Notes: a model not told the origin generated them from the sequence alone. DNA of 64,000 nt from Hydrogenophaga taeniospiralis (GCF_020510445.1 NZ_JAHBAG010000001.1:2952501-3016500), one strand, 5' to 3'; shown: positions 8,080-17,324, counted from the first letter of the stretch. Numbers and translations are program-made.

Positions 8080-9975
8080 ATGAACCCATTGCTGCCCACC
8101 ATCGAGTCGCCCGCAGATCTGCGGCGCCTCGCGCGCACCCAGTTGCAACCCCTGGCCAATGAGTTGCGGACGTTCGTGCTGGAGAGCGTGGCACGCACCG
8201 GCGGCCACCTCAGCTCCAACCTGGGCACGGTGGAGCTCACCGTGGCGCTGCACTACGTGTTCAACACCCCCGAGGACCGGCTGGTCTGGGACGTGGGCCA
8301 CCAGACCTACCCGCACAAGATCCTCACCGGTCGCCGCGACCGCATGCACAGCCTGCGCCAGCAGGGCGGCATCAGCGGTTTTCCGCGCCGCGAGGAAAGC
8401 GAATACGACACCTTCGGCACGGCGCATTCGTCCACCAGCATCTCGGCCGCGCTGGGCATGGCGCTGGCCTCCCGGATCAAGGGCGAGAAGCGCCATTCCG
8501 TGGCCATCATCGGCGACGGCGCCATGACGGCGGGCATGGCCTTCGAAGCGCTGAACAACGCGGGTGTGGCCGAAGGCCGGCTGCTGGTGGTGCTCAACGA
8601 CAACGACATGTCGATCAGTCCGCCGGTGGGCGCGCTCAACCGCTACCTGGCCCAGCTCATGAGCGGCCAGTTCTACGCCGCGGCGAAAAACGTGGGCAAG
8701 CAGGTGTTGCGCGGCGCGCCGCCCCTGTTCGAGCTGGCCAAGCGCCTGGAAGAACACGCCAAAGGCATGGTGGTGCCGGCCACGTTGTTCGAAAAATTCG
8801 GTTTCAACTACATCGGCCCGATCGACGGCCACGATCTCGACTCGCTCATCCCCACGCTGGAGAACATCCGCCACCTGCTGGAGACCGACAGCGGCCCGCA
8901 GTTCCTGCATGTGGTCACCAAGAAAGGCCAGGGCTACAAGCTGGCCGAAGCCGACCCGGTGGCCTACCACGGCCCGGGCAAGTTCGACCCCGCCGTGGGG
9001 CTGACGAAACCCGCCACGCCGCCCAAGACCACCTTCACCCAGGTGTTTGGCCAGTGGCTGTGCGACATGGCCGAGGCCGATCCGCGCCTGGTCGGCATCA
9101 CGCCGGCCATGCGCGAGGGTTCGGGCATGGTCGAATTCGAGCGCCGTTTTCCGGCCCGCTATTTCGACGTCGGCATCGCCGAACAGCACGCGGTCACCTT
9201 CGCCGCGGGCCTGGCCTGCGAGGGCATGAAGCCGGTGGTGGCGATCTATTCCACCTTCCTGCAGCGCGCCTACGACCAACTGATCCACGACGTGGCCCTG
9301 CAGAACCTGCCGGTGGTGTTCGCGCTGGACCGTGCGGGCCTGGTGGGGGCCGATGGCGCCACCCACGCGGGGGCGTACGACATCGCGTTCCTGCGCTGCA
9401 TCCCCAACATGGCCGTGGCCTGCCCGTCCGACGAGGCCGAATGCCGCCAGTTGCTGAGCACGGCCTTCGAACAGGACCACCCGGTGGCCGTGCGCTACCC
9501 GCGCGGTGCCGGTGTCGGCGCGGTGCAGCCCAGCGGGCTGGAGGCGCTGCCCTACGGCCGCGGCGAATGGACCCACAAAGGACGCGGCGTGGCGATCCTG
9601 GCGTTCGGCACCCTGCTGCACCCGGCGCTCGCGGCGGCGCAACGCCTGGGGGCGAGCGTGGCCAACATGCGCTGGGCCAAACCGCTGGACCTGGCGCTGT
9701 TGCGCGAACTCGCGGCCTCACACCAGGCGCTGGTGACGGTCGAGGAAGGCTGCCTCCAGGGCGGGGCCGGTAGCGCCGTGCTCGAAGCCCTGCAGGCCGA
9801 GGGCCTGACACTGCCGGTGCTGCAACTGGGGCTGCCCGACGAGTTCATCGAGCACGGTGACCCGGCCAGGCTGCTGGCCATGCTGGGGCTGGACGCCGCC
9901 GGCATTGAGCGCTCGGTGCGCGCACGCTTCGCGGACCTGCTCGACGCCGCTCCGGGCCTGAAAGTCGCGGCCTGA
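8080..9975 (+). CDS. dxs: 1-deoxy-D-xylulose-5-phosphate synthase
   Basis: A 631-residue thiamine-diphosphate transketolase-like enzyme joining pyruvate and glyceraldehyde-3-phosphate to give DXP, the first step of the MEP isoprenoid pathway and a precursor of thiamine and pyridoxal. Visible landmarks are [25 protein letters not shown], the ThDP/Mg motif [18 protein letters not shown], and [18 protein letters not shown] in the pyrimidine-binding domain. The start at ATG 8080 ([17 protein letters not shown]) matches homologues; an in-frame ATG at 8032 would overlap ispA and add a non-conserved extension. It is the last gene of the xseB-ispA-dxs operon. Confidence 0.96.
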   Translation: MNPLLPTIESPADLRRLARTQLQPLANELRTFVLESVARTGGHLSSNLGTVELTVALHYVFNTPEDRLVWDVGHQTYPHKILTGRRDRMHSLRQQGGISGFPRREESEYDTFGTAHSSTSISAALGMALASRIKGEKRHSVAIIGDGAMTAGMAFEALNNAGVAEGRLLVVLNDNDMSISPPVGALNRYLAQLMSGQFYAAAKNVGKQVLRGAPPLFELAKRLEEHAKGMVVPATLFEKFGFNYIGPIDGHDLDSLIPTLENIRHLLETDSGPQFLHVVTKKGQGYKLAEADPVAYHGPGKFDPAVGLTKPATPPKTTFTQVFGQWLCDMAEADPRLVGITPAMREGSGMVEFERRFPARYFDVGIAEQHAVTFAAGLACEGMKPVVAIYSTFLQRAYDQLIHDVALQNLPVVFALDRAGLVGADGATHAGAYDIAFLRCIPNMAVACPSDEAECRQLLSTAFEQDHPVAVRYPRGAGVGAVQPSGLEALPYGRGEWTHKGRGVAILAFGTLLHPALAAAQRLGASVANMRWAKPLDLALLRELAASHQALVTVEEGCLQGGAGSAVLEALQAEGLTLPVLQLGLPDEFIEHGDPARLLAMLGLDAAGIERSVRARFADLLDAAPGLKVAA

Positions 9976-10224
9976 TCGGCGCTGCGTCCGCTGCCGCGGG
10001 CTGAAGAAATTTCACGCCCCTGTTGAGCCTGCTTTCATGGGCCGGACCGGGGGTCGGCCGAAGCTTGCAGAACACTGAACACCTGTGCCAAAAGGGCGGT
10101 TCTTCGAGGGAAAACCCGCAAGAGGTGGGGGAGGGGTGTTCCTACAATGGCCCGGACTGTTGAAAGTCCCTGGCCGCATCAGAACCGGCCGGGTTGTGCA
10201 GAACCAACCACGGAGTCAATCAAT

Positions 10225-11304
10225 ATGGATCGTCGTTCCCTCATCAAGCACGCAGGCATCGCCGGTGTGCTGGCCGCAGGAGCCGCCCCCGCCGTTCATG
10301 CGCAGGCCGCCATCCGCTGGCGTCTGGCTTCCAGCTTCCCCAAGGCGCTGGACACCATCTACGGCGCAGCCGACGTGTTTGCCAAGAAGGTCGGCGAAAT
10401 GTCCGGCGGCAAGTTCAGCATCACGGTGCACCCCGGTGGTGAGCTCATGCCCGCCTTCGGTGTGGTGGACGGCGTGCAGGAAGGCACCGTGGAGTGCGCG
10501 CACACCGCGCCTTATTACTTCTTCGGCAAGGACGACACCTTCGCCATGGACTGCGCCATCCCCTTCGGTCTCAACAGCCGCCAGATGACGGCCTGGATGT
10601 ACGAAGGCAACGGCATGAAGCTGTTCCGTGAGTTCTACGAAGGCTACAACATCGTCAACTTCCCCATGGGCAACACCGGCGCCCAGATGGGCGGCTGGTA
10701 CCGCAAGGAAATCAAGACGCTGGAAGACATCAAGGGTCTGAAGATGCGCATCGGCGGTTTCGCCGGCAAGGTGCTCACCACCATGGGTGGCGTGCCGCAG
10801 AACATCCCCGGCGGCGAGATCTACCAGGCGCTGGAAAAAGGCACCATCGACGCCACCGAGTGGGTGGGTCCGTACGACGACCAGAAGCTGGGCTTCAACA
10901 AGGTCGCCAAGAACTACTACTACCCCGGCTGGTGGGAAGGCGGCCCGCAGCTCTCGCTGTACGTCAACAACAAGGCCTTCAACGCCCTGTCGGCAGAAAA
11001 CAAGGCCATCGTGGAGTGCGCGTCTGCCATCGCCCACACCACCATGCAGGCCAAGTACGACGCCCTGAACCCGGCCGCGCTCAAGCAACTGGTGGCCGCC
11101 GGTACCAAGGTGCTGCCGTTCCCCAAGGTCGTGATGGACGCCGCGTTCAAGAACTCGATGGCGCTGTACGACGACATCAGCTCCAAGAATCCGAAGTGGA
11201 AAAAGATCTACACGGACTACGCGGCTTTCCGCAAAGACCAGAACCTCTGGTTCCGTTTCACCGAAGCCCAGTTCGACCGCTACATGCAGTCGGCCAAGCT
11301 CTGA
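10225..11304 (+). CDS. dctP: TRAP transporter solute-binding protein, TakP-like, Tat-exported
   Basis: A 359-residue periplasmic binding protein for a TRAP transporter. The N-terminus MDRRSLIKHAGIAGVLAAG carries a twin-arginine motif (RRSLIK) and ends at an AHA-like cleavage site near residue 28, so export is probably by Tat in folded form. WVGPYDDQKLGF and YYYPGWWEGG are hallmark segments of the TakP group, which binds 2-oxo monocarboxylates such as pyruvate, as dimers. The ATG at 10225 gives a proper signal peptide. A strong terminator follows, then genes for the two membrane subunits. A TACAAT at 10143-10148 may be its -10, giving a leader of about 70 nt. Confidence 0.92.
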   Translation: MDRRSLIKHAGIAGVLAAGAAPAVHAQAAIRWRLASSFPKALDTIYGAADVFAKKVGEMSGGKFSITVHPGGELMPAFGVVDGVQEGTVECAHTAPYYFFGKDDTFAMDCAIPFGLNSRQMTAWMYEGNGMKLFREFYEGYNIVNFPMGNTGAQMGGWYRKEIKTLEDIKGLKMRIGGFAGKVLTTMGGVPQNIPGGEIYQALEKGTIDATEWVGPYDDQKLGFNKVAKNYYYPGWWEGGPQLSLYVNNKAFNALSAENKAIVECASAIAHTTMQAKYDALNPAALKQLVAAGTKVLPFPKVVMDAAFKNSMALYDDISSKNPKWKKIYTDYAAFRKDQNLWFRFTEAQFDRYMQSAKL

Positions 11305-11321
11305 TCGGTGCAGCGTCCGGC

Positions 11322-11350
11322 AAAAAGCCCCGCCCCGGCGGGGTTTTTTG
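11322..11350 (+). terminator. Rho-independent terminator after dctP
   Basis: GC-rich hairpin with arms AGCCCCGC and GCGGGG and a run of six T. It lies 18 nt after the dctP stop and before dctQ, so it probably reduces, rather than abolishes, transcription into the membrane-subunit genes. Confidence 0.85.
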
Positions 11351-11480
11351 CTCGGGCCTCGGCCGGCGCCCGACGGGGTGTCTGCCGGAGTCGTCCGTCA
11401 GGGCTTGTTCAGCCAGGGCGTGATCACTATGCATAGACTGACCGGTTGTCTTTGAACACCCAAACCCCGCGGGGAATTCC

Positions 11481-12101
11481 ATGAAGCTTTTATTAACGCT
11501 CTCGCGTCTGATCGACGCCATCAGCCAACTCATCGGCAAGCTGGCCATGTGGCTCATTCTGGCGGCCACCCTCATCAGCGCGGGCAATGCCATCGTGCGC
11601 AAGCTTTTCAACACCAGTTCCAACGGACTGCTGGAAATCCAGTGGTATCTGTTCGCGGCGGTGTTCATGCTGGGCGCGGGCTACGCCTTTATGCGCAACG
11701 CCCATGTGCGCATCGATTTCATCTCTTCCAAATTCAGTGCGCGCGGGCGCAACTGGGTCGACATCTTCGGCATTCTGGTGTTCCTGTTCCCCCTGTGCTA
11801 CATGATGGCCACGCTGGGCTGGCCGCTGTTCGAGCGCGCCTGGACCACGGGTGAGATGTCGTCCAACTCGGGTGGCTTGATTCGTTGGCCGGTGTTTCTC
11901 CTGATTCCCCTGGGTTTCACACTTTTGTCCGCGCAGGGCGTGAGCGAATTGATCAAACGCATTGCCTTCCTGACCGGCAACGGCCCCGATGCGCTGGCCC
12001 ACGAAGGCCCCAGCGACGAAGAGCTGCTGGCCCAGCAACTGCTCGAAGAAGAAGAGCAGGAGCGGCTGAAACAAGAACAACAACTCAAGGGAGTGCAGTG
12101 A
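11481..12101 (+). CDS. dctQ: TRAP transporter small membrane subunit
   Basis: A 206-residue four-helix inner-membrane protein matching TRAP small subunits (DctQ): helices near residues 18-42, 55-75, 92-115 and 130-155. The segment GLLEIQWYLFAAVFMLGAGYAFMRNAHVRID is typical of the TakQ/FcbT2 branch; I quote it only as its conserved start GLLEIQWYLF. The C-terminal 40 residues are a charged Glu/Gln-rich tail. GGGGAATTCC before the ATG may act as a ribosome site. Its stop codon overlaps or abuts the start of dctM. Confidence 0.92.
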   Translation: MKLLLTLSRLIDAISQLIGKLAMWLILAATLISAGNAIVRKLFNTSSNGLLEIQWYLFAAVFMLGAGYAFMRNAHVRIDFISSKFSARGRNWVDIFGILVFLFPLCYMMATLGWPLFERAWTTGEMSSNSGGLIRWPVFLLIPLGFTLLSAQGVSELIKRIAFLTGNGPDALAHEGPSDEELLAQQLLEEEEQERLKQEQQLKGVQ

Positions 12102-12103
12102 TC

Positions 12104-13912
12104 ATGGTTGAATTTCTGACTGCAAACTTCGTGCCGCTGATGTTCGGTGGCCTGTTGGTGTTCCTGCTCTCGGGGTTCCCGGTGGCGTTCGCGCTGGCCG
12201 CCACGGGCATGTTCTTCGGCTTCATCGGCATGGAAGTCGGGCTGTTTCCGTCCAACCTGTTCCAGGCTTTGCCGTTGCGGGTGTTTGGCATCATGCAGAA
12301 CGACACCCTGCTGGCGATCCCGTTCTTCACGCTCATGGGCATCATCCTGGAACGCAGCCGCATGGCCGAAGACCTGCTGGCCACGGTGGCGCAGGTGTTC
12401 GGTCCCGTGCGCGGCGGTCTCGCCGTGGCGGTGATCCTGGTGGGCGCCTTGCTGGCGGCCACCACGGGCGTTGTGGCCGCTGCGGTGATCTCGATGGGGC
12501 TGATCTCGCTGCCCATCATGCTGCGCTATGGTTACAACCGCACGATTGCAACCGGCACCATCACCGCTTCGGGCACCCTGGCGCAAGCCATTCCGCCGTC
12601 GCTGGTGTTGATCGTGCTGGCCGACCAGTTGGGCCGTTCGGTCGGTGACATGTACTCCGGTGGTCTGATCCCCGGCCTGATGCTGGTGGGCCTGTACCTG
12701 CTGTTCATTGCGGTCGTGGCCATCGTCAAACCCGATTGGGTGCCGGCTCTGCCAGCCGAAGCGCGGGTCTTCAACGAACCCAATGGCAGCAGTGGTCACC
12801 GGTCCTTGTTGATCCTGTTGGCGATTTGCGGCGTTGCGGGCTATGCGTGGTCGCAGGTGCATCAGTCCGTCATCAACCCCCTGATCGGGCGCGAGATGGA
12901 TGCGCCGGGTGACGAAATCGTCATCATGTCGCTCACGGTGGCCTCGTTCCTGGCGCTGTTCATGGCCCTGGTCAACAGCCTGTTCAAACTGGGTCTGCTG
13001 TCGCGACTGGCCGGTCAGGTGACCTTTGTGCTGATTCCGCCGCTGGTGCTCATCTTCCTGGTGCTGGGTACGATTTTCCTGGGCATTGCCACGCCCACCG
13101 AAGGTGGTGCCATGGGTGCCCTGGGCGCGCTGATCATGGCCGGTTCGCGCAAGCGCCTGTCGTGGAGCCTGATGACCCAGGCGCTGGAGAACACCACCAA
13201 GCTCGCGATCTTCGTGCTGTTCATCCTGATCGGCTCCACGGTGTTCAGCTTCACCTTCAACGCCGCCGACGGCCACATCTGGGTGGAACACCTGTTCGCC
13301 AAGTTGCCGGGTGGCCAGATGGGCTTCCTGCTGGTGGTGAACATACTGGTGTTCGTGCTGGGCATGTTCATCGACTTCTTTGAAATCGCCTTCATCGTGA
13401 TCCCCCTGCTCGCGCCGGTGGCCGACAAACTGGGCATCGACCTGATCTGGTTCGGCATCATCCTGGCGATGAACCTGCAGACCTCGTTCCTCACGCCGCC
13501 CTTCGGTTTCGCGCTGTTCTATCTGCGCAGTGTGGCCGCTCGCAGCGACTACACCGACCACATCACCAAGAAGCGCATTCCGGCGGTGACCACGGCACAG
13601 ATCTACAAGGGCTCGATCGCCTTCATCGTGCTGCAGCTCATCATGGTGGCGGTGGTCGTGTTCAACCCGGGGCTCGTCACCGGCAATCTGCAGAAAGCCG
13701 CCGTGGTCGACGACGCCACAGTGACCGACATGCTCAACAACATGCCAGGTATGGAGGAAGACACGCCAGCCGAGGGGGCCGAAGAAAGCGATCCCACCAA
13801 AGGCATGGAGGGCGCGGACTCCCAGCCCGCCGAACCCGCTGCGGGTGAAGCGCCGGCCGCCGAAGACGACCCGGCCAAGGCGCTGGAAGAGGCCATCAAA
13901 AAGGCCGAATGA
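12104..13912 (+). CDS. dctM: TRAP transporter large permease subunit
   Basis: A 602-residue large membrane subunit that forms the Na+-coupled elevator-type transport path. The first 90 residues contain the family start ([20 protein letters not shown]) and the middle and C-terminal helices include [20 protein letters not shown] and [19 protein letters not shown], both diagnostic of DctM. It is longer than the usual 430 residues, as in TakP/FcbT-type systems, which carry extra internal helices, and ends with an acidic Pro/Ala/Glu-rich tail of about 60 residues. ATG 12104 is used; a GTG at 12098 overlapping the dctQ stop is equally possible. Confidence 0.93.
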   Translation: MVEFLTANFVPLMFGGLLVFLLSGFPVAFALAATGMFFGFIGMEVGLFPSNLFQALPLRVFGIMQNDTLLAIPFFTLMGIILERSRMAEDLLATVAQVFGPVRGGLAVAVILVGALLAATTGVVAAAVISMGLISLPIMLRYGYNRTIATGTITASGTLAQAIPPSLVLIVLADQLGRSVGDMYSGGLIPGLMLVGLYLLFIAVVAIVKPDWVPALPAEARVFNEPNGSSGHRSLLILLAICGVAGYAWSQVHQSVINPLIGREMDAPGDEIVIMSLTVASFLALFMALVNSLFKLGLLSRLAGQVTFVLIPPLVLIFLVLGTIFLGIATPTEGGAMGALGALIMAGSRKRLSWSLMTQALENTTKLAIFVLFILIGSTVFSFTFNAADGHIWVEHLFAKLPGGQMGFLLVVNILVFVLGMFIDFFEIAFIVIPLLAPVADKLGIDLIWFGIILAMNLQTSFLTPPFGFALFYLRSVAARSDYTDHITKKRIPAVTTAQIYKGSIAFIVLQLIMVAVVVFNPGLVTGNLQKAAVVDDATVTDMLNNMPGMEEDTPAEGAEESDPTKGMEGADSQPAEPAAGEAPAAEDDPAKALEEAIKKAE

Positions 13913-13937
13913 CGTTCACCGCGAGGAGCTTGACGAC

Positions 13938-14387
13938 ATGCAGATCGACGTGAAGGTGCTGGACCCGCGCATGGCGGACCAGTTGCCCGCCTACGCCACT
14001 CCCGGCAGCGCCGGCCTGGACCTGCGTGCCTGCCTGGACGCACCGCTGACCTTGGCGCCCAACGCCTGGCAACTGGTGCCCACCGGGCTGGCCATCCACC
14101 TGGCCGACCCGGGTTTCGCGGCCATGATCCTGCCGCGCTCCGGGCTTGGCCACAAGCACGGCATTGTCTTGGGCAATCTGGTGGGCCTGATCGACAGCGA
14201 TTACCAGGGCCAGCTCATGGTGAGCGCCTGGAACCGCAGCGACGTGGCCTTCACCATCGAGCCCATGGAGCGCATCGCGCAGATGGTCATCGTGCCGGTG
14301 GTGCAGGCACGCTTCAACCTCGTGGAAGACTTCGCACAGGCCAGTGAGCGGGGCGCCGGGGGCTACGGCTCCACCGGTCGGGGTTGA
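13938..14387 (+). CDS. dut: Deoxyuridine 5'-triphosphate nucleotidohydrolase (dUTPase)
   Basis: A 149-residue trimeric dUTPase that hydrolyses dUTP to dUMP and diphosphate, keeping uracil out of DNA and supplying dUMP for thymidylate. All five motifs are visible: [25 protein letters not shown] (catalytic Asp), RIAQMV and the C-terminal [10 protein letters not shown] lid that closes over the active site. GAGGAGC upstream of ATG 13938 is a plausible ribosome site, 25 nt after dctM, so it may be read through from the TRAP genes. Confidence 0.96.
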   Translation: MQIDVKVLDPRMADQLPAYATPGSAGLDLRACLDAPLTLAPNAWQLVPTGLAIHLADPGFAAMILPRSGLGHKHGIVLGNLVGLIDSDYQGQLMVSAWNRSDVAFTIEPMERIAQMVIVPVVQARFNLVEDFAQASERGAGGYGSTGRG

Positions 14388-14413
14388 GCCACCGGTCTTC
14401 GCCGGCCGCAAAG

Positions 14414-14440
14414 AAAAAGGGCGCCTTCGGGCGCCCTTTT
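14414..14440. terminator. Bidirectional terminator between convergent dut and slyD
   Basis: Near-perfect hairpin AAAAGGGCGCC-TTCG-GGCGCCCTTTT with A and T tracts on either side, so it can end transcripts arriving from both genes. It carries a stable UUCG-type loop. Confidence 0.88.
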
Positions 14441-14462
14441 GCATGGGGGGCTCGACGGGCGG

Positions 14463-15017
14463 TCAGTGCAGCGTGCGGGGGCCCGGTGGCGTGTCGTCCA
14501 TGGTGCTGTCGGCCGGACCCTCGGTGTCCACCTGCATGCGGAAGAAGCCGGTGCCCAGCGTGCCGCGGCCCACTTCGCTGATCTGTGCCTCGCGCACGGT
14601 GTGCACCTTGAGCGTGATGCGCAGCGCGATGCCCGCCAGCGGGTGGTTGCCGTCCAGCACCACGTGTTCGGGGTAGATGTCGCTCACGAAATACAAGCGG
14701 TCTTGGGGCGCGGCCGGGTTGCAACCCGGGGGCAGACCCTCGAAGCCCATGCCTTCTTCGAGTTCCTCGGGGAACAGGTGGCGCGGTTCGAGGAACAGCA
14801 GGCGGTCGTCGTAGTCGCCGAAAGCGTTCTGGGGTTCCAGGTGCAGTTCCACCGTGTCACCGGCCGCATGGCCGAGCAGGGCTTCTTCGATTTTTGCGAG
14901 CAGGTCGCGCCCGCCCACCAGGAATTCAACGGGTTCGTCGAGCACGTCCAGCTCTTCACCCAGCGTGTCTTTGAGCGTCCAGGTCAGCGCCACGACGCAT
15001 TGTTCGGTGATTTTCAT
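14463..15017 (-). CDS. slyD: FKBP-type peptidyl-prolyl cis-trans isomerase, SlyD type
   Basis: A 184-residue FKBP with an insert-in-flap chaperone domain. The FKBP part includes LDVLDEPVEFLVG, IEEALLGHAAGDT and the returning strand GNHPLAGIALRITLKV; the flap insert contains FPEELEEGMGFEG. Proteins of this type isomerise Xaa-Pro bonds and act as folding chaperones; the His-rich metal-binding tail of E. coli SlyD is absent here. The start at ATG 15017 is chosen because the region upstream is occupied by the divergent roxA promoter and start; the two ATG codons are 14 bp apart. It converges on dut. Confidence 0.9.
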   Translation of the reverse strand: MKITEQCVVALTWTLKDTLGEELDVLDEPVEFLVGGRDLLAKIEEALLGHAAGDTVELHLEPQNAFGDYDDRLLFLEPRHLFPEELEEGMGFEGLPPGCNPAAPQDRLYFVSDIYPEHVVLDGNHPLAGIALRITLKVHTVREAQISEVGRGTLGTGFFRMQVDTEGPADSTMDDTPPGPRTLH

Positions 15018-15018
15018 C

Positions 15019-15030
15019 GGACAATTGTCC
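15019..15030. promoter_or_regulatory. 12-bp palindrome giving -10-like hexamers on both strands between slyD and roxA
   Basis: GGACAATTGTCC is a perfect palindrome that fills nearly all of the 14 bp between two divergent ATG codons. GACAAT lies 6 nt before each ATG, the spacing expected if transcription starts on the A of the start codon in both directions. No Shine-Dalgarno sequence is possible in this space. Confidence 0.55.
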
Positions 15031-15031
15031 C

Positions 15032-16183
15032 ATGACACAAGCCCCACACTCCAGCGCTGCAGAGACGCCCGACACCCCCCGCACCATGCTCGGTGGTCTT
15101 TCCCCCGCGCAGTTCATGCGCCGCTACTGGCAGAAAAAGCCCCTGCTGATTCGCAACGCCTTCCCCGGTTTCACCCCGTTCGTGAACCGGCAGGCGCTGT
15201 TTGCCATGGCGGCCGACGAGGTCGTGGAGTCGCGGATGATCGTGCACAAGGCCTCGGGCTGGACGCTGCGGCACGGTCCGTTCGCCCGCACGGTCTTCCC
15301 GCCGCTCAAGCAGCCGCGCTGGACGCTGTTGGTGCAGGGGGTGGACCTGCACCTGGACACCGGGCGCGAGCTGCTGGAGCGTTTCCGCTTTGTGCCCGAC
15401 GCCCGGCTGGACGACCTGATGATCTCCTGGGCCAGCGACGGTGGCGGTGTCGGGCCCCATTTCGACAGCTACGACGTGTTCCTGCTCCAGGCCAGCGGCC
15501 AGCGCCACTGGCGCATCGGCCGCCAGAAAGACCTGTCGCTCGAACCGGACGTGCCACTGAAGATCCTCAGCCACTTCGAGCCCGAAGAAGAGCACCTGCT
15601 CAACCCCGGCGACATGCTCTACCTGCCGCCGCGCTGGGCGCACGACGGCGTGGCCGTGGGCGACGACTGCATGACCTACTCCATCGGTTTTCGCGTGCCG
15701 CAGCGCGGCGGTCTCGCGGGTGAGCTGTTGCAGCGCATGGCCGACGAGTTCGACGACACCACGCTCTACCGGGACCCGGACCAGGCCGCGACCGACACAC
15801 CGGCCGCCATGCCTCCGGCCCTGGAGGCCTTTGCCGCCGACGCGCTGCAGCGGCTGCTGGCCGAGCGCCAGTCGCTGGCCTGCGCGCTGGGCGAGGTCAT
15901 GACCGAGCCCAAACCCAAGGTCTGGTTCGAAGAGCCGCAGCACGACTGGGTGCCTGGTGCGCTGACGCTGGACCGGCGCACCCGCATGATGTACGACGCG
16001 CGCCATGTGTTCATCAACGGCGAGGGCTTTCGTGCCGCTGGGGCCGACGCCCGGCTGATGCGCAGCCTGGCCGACACGCGCTGCCTGGGCGCGCGGCAGG
16101 TGGCGCTGGCCAGCCCCGCCGCGCTGGCGCTGCTGCAGGACTGGTTTGAGGCCGGCTGGCTGCACTGCGCACCGACAGCCTGA
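15032..16183 (+). CDS. roxA: Ribosomal protein uL16 3-hydroxylase (JmjC/cupin oxygenase, YcfD/RoxA family)
   Basis: A 383-residue Fe(II)/2-oxoglutarate oxygenase of the ribosomal-oxygenase family, which in E. coli hydroxylates an Arg of ribosomal protein uL16. The metal-binding HxD is in GGVGPHFDSYDVFLLQ and the second His is in LPPRWAHDGVAVG; QRHWRIG and NPGDMLYLPP are typical. The C-terminal third is the winged-helix/dimerisation region of the family. Length matches YcfD. It diverges from slyD through a 14-bp gap and would have no 5' leader if the -10-like hexamer is real. The next gene follows after 27 nt. Confidence 0.92.
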   Translation: MTQAPHSSAAETPDTPRTMLGGLSPAQFMRRYWQKKPLLIRNAFPGFTPFVNRQALFAMAADEVVESRMIVHKASGWTLRHGPFARTVFPPLKQPRWTLLVQGVDLHLDTGRELLERFRFVPDARLDDLMISWASDGGGVGPHFDSYDVFLLQASGQRHWRIGRQKDLSLEPDVPLKILSHFEPEEEHLLNPGDMLYLPPRWAHDGVAVGDDCMTYSIGFRVPQRGGLAGELLQRMADEFDDTTLYRDPDQAATDTPAAMPPALEAFAADALQRLLAERQSLACALGEVMTEPKPKVWFEEPQHDWVPGALTLDRRTRMMYDARHVFINGEGFRAAGADARLMRSLADTRCLGARQVALASPAALALLQDWFEAGWLHCAPTA

Positions 16184-16210
16184 GTTCATCCTTCTTCAGG
16201 AGGTCTCCAC

Positions 16211-16729
16211 ATGACCCACAGCGATGGCAACAGCGAACCGGTTCCGCAGGCCCTGCCCGTGGGGCGCATCGAGGGCCGGGAGGCCTTTGCCGGGCTGATC
16301 CGGCAGGCGCTGGCCTGCGCGGCGCGCGAAGGCTGGCCGCAGCTCGTGCTGAGCGACCCCGACTTCGCCGACTGGCCCCTGGGTGAGCGCGCGGTGGTGG
16401 ACTCGCTGCAGGCCTGGTCCGGCCGTGGCCGGCACATCCAGTTCATGGCGCGCGACTTCGCGCCCTTGCGGCAGCTGCATCCGCGCCTGGTGCAATGGCG
16501 CACGACCTGGTCACACCTGGTGGAGGCCCATGCCTGCACGGGCGCCACTGGGGCCGACCTTCCCAGTGCGATCTGGTCACCGGGCTGGACCCTGGAACGG
16601 CTCGATGTGCTGCGCTGCACCCTGGTGGCCAGCGACGACGCCGAGCGGCGGGTGGCGCTGCGCGAGCGGCTTGATGCCTGCTGGCACAAGGGCAGCCCCT
16701 CGTTCGCTGCGACCACCCTGGGTTTGTGA
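16211..16729 (+). CDS. Conserved hypothetical protein
   Basis: A 172-residue soluble protein with no signal peptide or membrane helix. Trp- and Arg-rich segments such as GWPQLVLSDPDFADWPLG and RDFAPLRQLHPRLVQWR resemble small uncharacterised phospholipase-D-like or DUF7931-type domains, but I cannot assign it. AGGAGGT ends 6 nt before the ATG, a strong ribosome site, and it lies 27 nt after roxA, so the two form an operon. No catalytic motif is evident. Confidence 0.75.
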   Translation: MTHSDGNSEPVPQALPVGRIEGREAFAGLIRQALACAAREGWPQLVLSDPDFADWPLGERAVVDSLQAWSGRGRHIQFMARDFAPLRQLHPRLVQWRTTWSHLVEAHACTGATGADLPSAIWSPGWTLERLDVLRCTLVASDDAERRVALRERLDACWHKGSPSFAATTLGL

Positions 16730-16866
16730 CGAATCGCTCTTTGGCAACAGATGGTTGTGAGAAAAAGAAAAAAGTTGATAGGGGTAAATGGGGATGGTTT
16801 TTTGAACCTATCATTGATCTCCAGTCGGGAGACCGCACAACGGTTGTCTGACTGGGTCAATCAATC
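16730..16866 (+). ncRNA. AT-rich structured intergenic region, possible small RNA or long 3' UTR
   Basis: In a window of high GC this stretch is markedly A/T-rich, with runs such as GAGAAAAAGAAAAAAG. It holds inverted repeats TGATAGG/CCTATCA (about 16776-16812) and a longer stem, CAGTC and AGAC pairing with GTCT and GACTG (16821-16853), just before a T9 terminator. It could be the 3' UTR of the roxA operon or an independent small RNA. No convincing promoter is seen, so this is a low-confidence call. Confidence 0.3.
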
Positions 16867-16892
16867 CCGGATGCCGCATTCGGTTTTTTTTT
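16867..16892 (+). terminator. Rho-independent terminator with nine T
   Basis: Arms CCGGATG and CATTCGG (one G-T pair) with loop CCG, directly followed by nine T. It lies 137 nt after the hypothetical gene and 59 nt before the lipoprotein gene. Confidence 0.75.
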
Positions 16893-16951
16893 GGTTGATT
16901 CACAAAAATCGAAATGAATGTTTGTCTGTCTCATCCATAGGAATTGATGCC

Positions 16952-17251
16952 ATGAAAAAAACCCTCCTGCTCGCCAGTCTGCTTGCCGCGATGGCCCTGA
17001 CCGCTTGCGGTAAAAAAGAAGAAGCTGCTGTGGAAGCTCCGGCGCCTGCCGCAGCACCGGCCCCCGCTGACGCGGCACCGGCCCCGGCACCCGCTCCGAC
17101 GCCTGCAGAAGCCGCAGGTGCTGCCGCTGACGCTGCCAAGGACGCCGCCGGAGCCACTGTCGATGCCGCGAAGGAAGCCGCTGACAAGGCCGCCGAAGCT
17201 GCCAAGGCCGCTACGGACGCCGCCAAGGAAGCCGTCAAGCCGGCGCAGTGA
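16952..17251 (+). CDS. Small Ala-rich lipoprotein
   Basis: A 99-residue protein with a lipoprotein signal peptide (MKKTLLLASLLAAMALTAC, lipobox LTAC, Cys at residue 19) followed by a low-complexity Ala/Pro segment and then about 45 residues of Ala/Lys/Asp repeats (AADAAKDAAGATVDAAKEAA) that would form an amphipathic helix or coiled coil. TAGGAATTGATGCC precedes the ATG. Mature N-terminus CGKKEE suggests sorting to the outer membrane (no Asp at +2). Proteins like this are common in Comamonadaceae but uncharacterised. A 19-bp inverted-repeat terminator follows. Confidence 0.85.
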   Translation: MKKTLLLASLLAAMALTACGKKEEAAVEAPAPAAAPAPADAAPAPAPAPTPAEAAGAAADAAKDAAGATVDAAKEAADKAAEAAKAATDAAKEAVKPAQ

Positions 17252-17284
17252 TCCGGTTCCGAGGCACCTCGTCGTCGGTGCCCT

Positions 17285-17324
17285 GGACGTGAAAAAGCCG
17301 CCCGAGGGCGGCTTTTTCACGTCC
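17285..17324. terminator. Long bidirectional terminator hairpin
   Basis: Two perfect 19-nt arms (GGACGTGAAAAAGCCGCCC and its complement) with a 2-nt centre, containing A5 and T5 tracts. It separates the convergent lipoprotein and bamC genes and can terminate both. Confidence 0.9.

Noticed and set aside
10145..10165. Possible sigma54 promoter (TGGCCCGGACTGTTGA) before dctP
   Set aside because: The -12 element is TTGA instead of TTGC and the -24/-12 spacing is imperfect; no activator gene is adjacent. TACAAT next to it is at least as likely.
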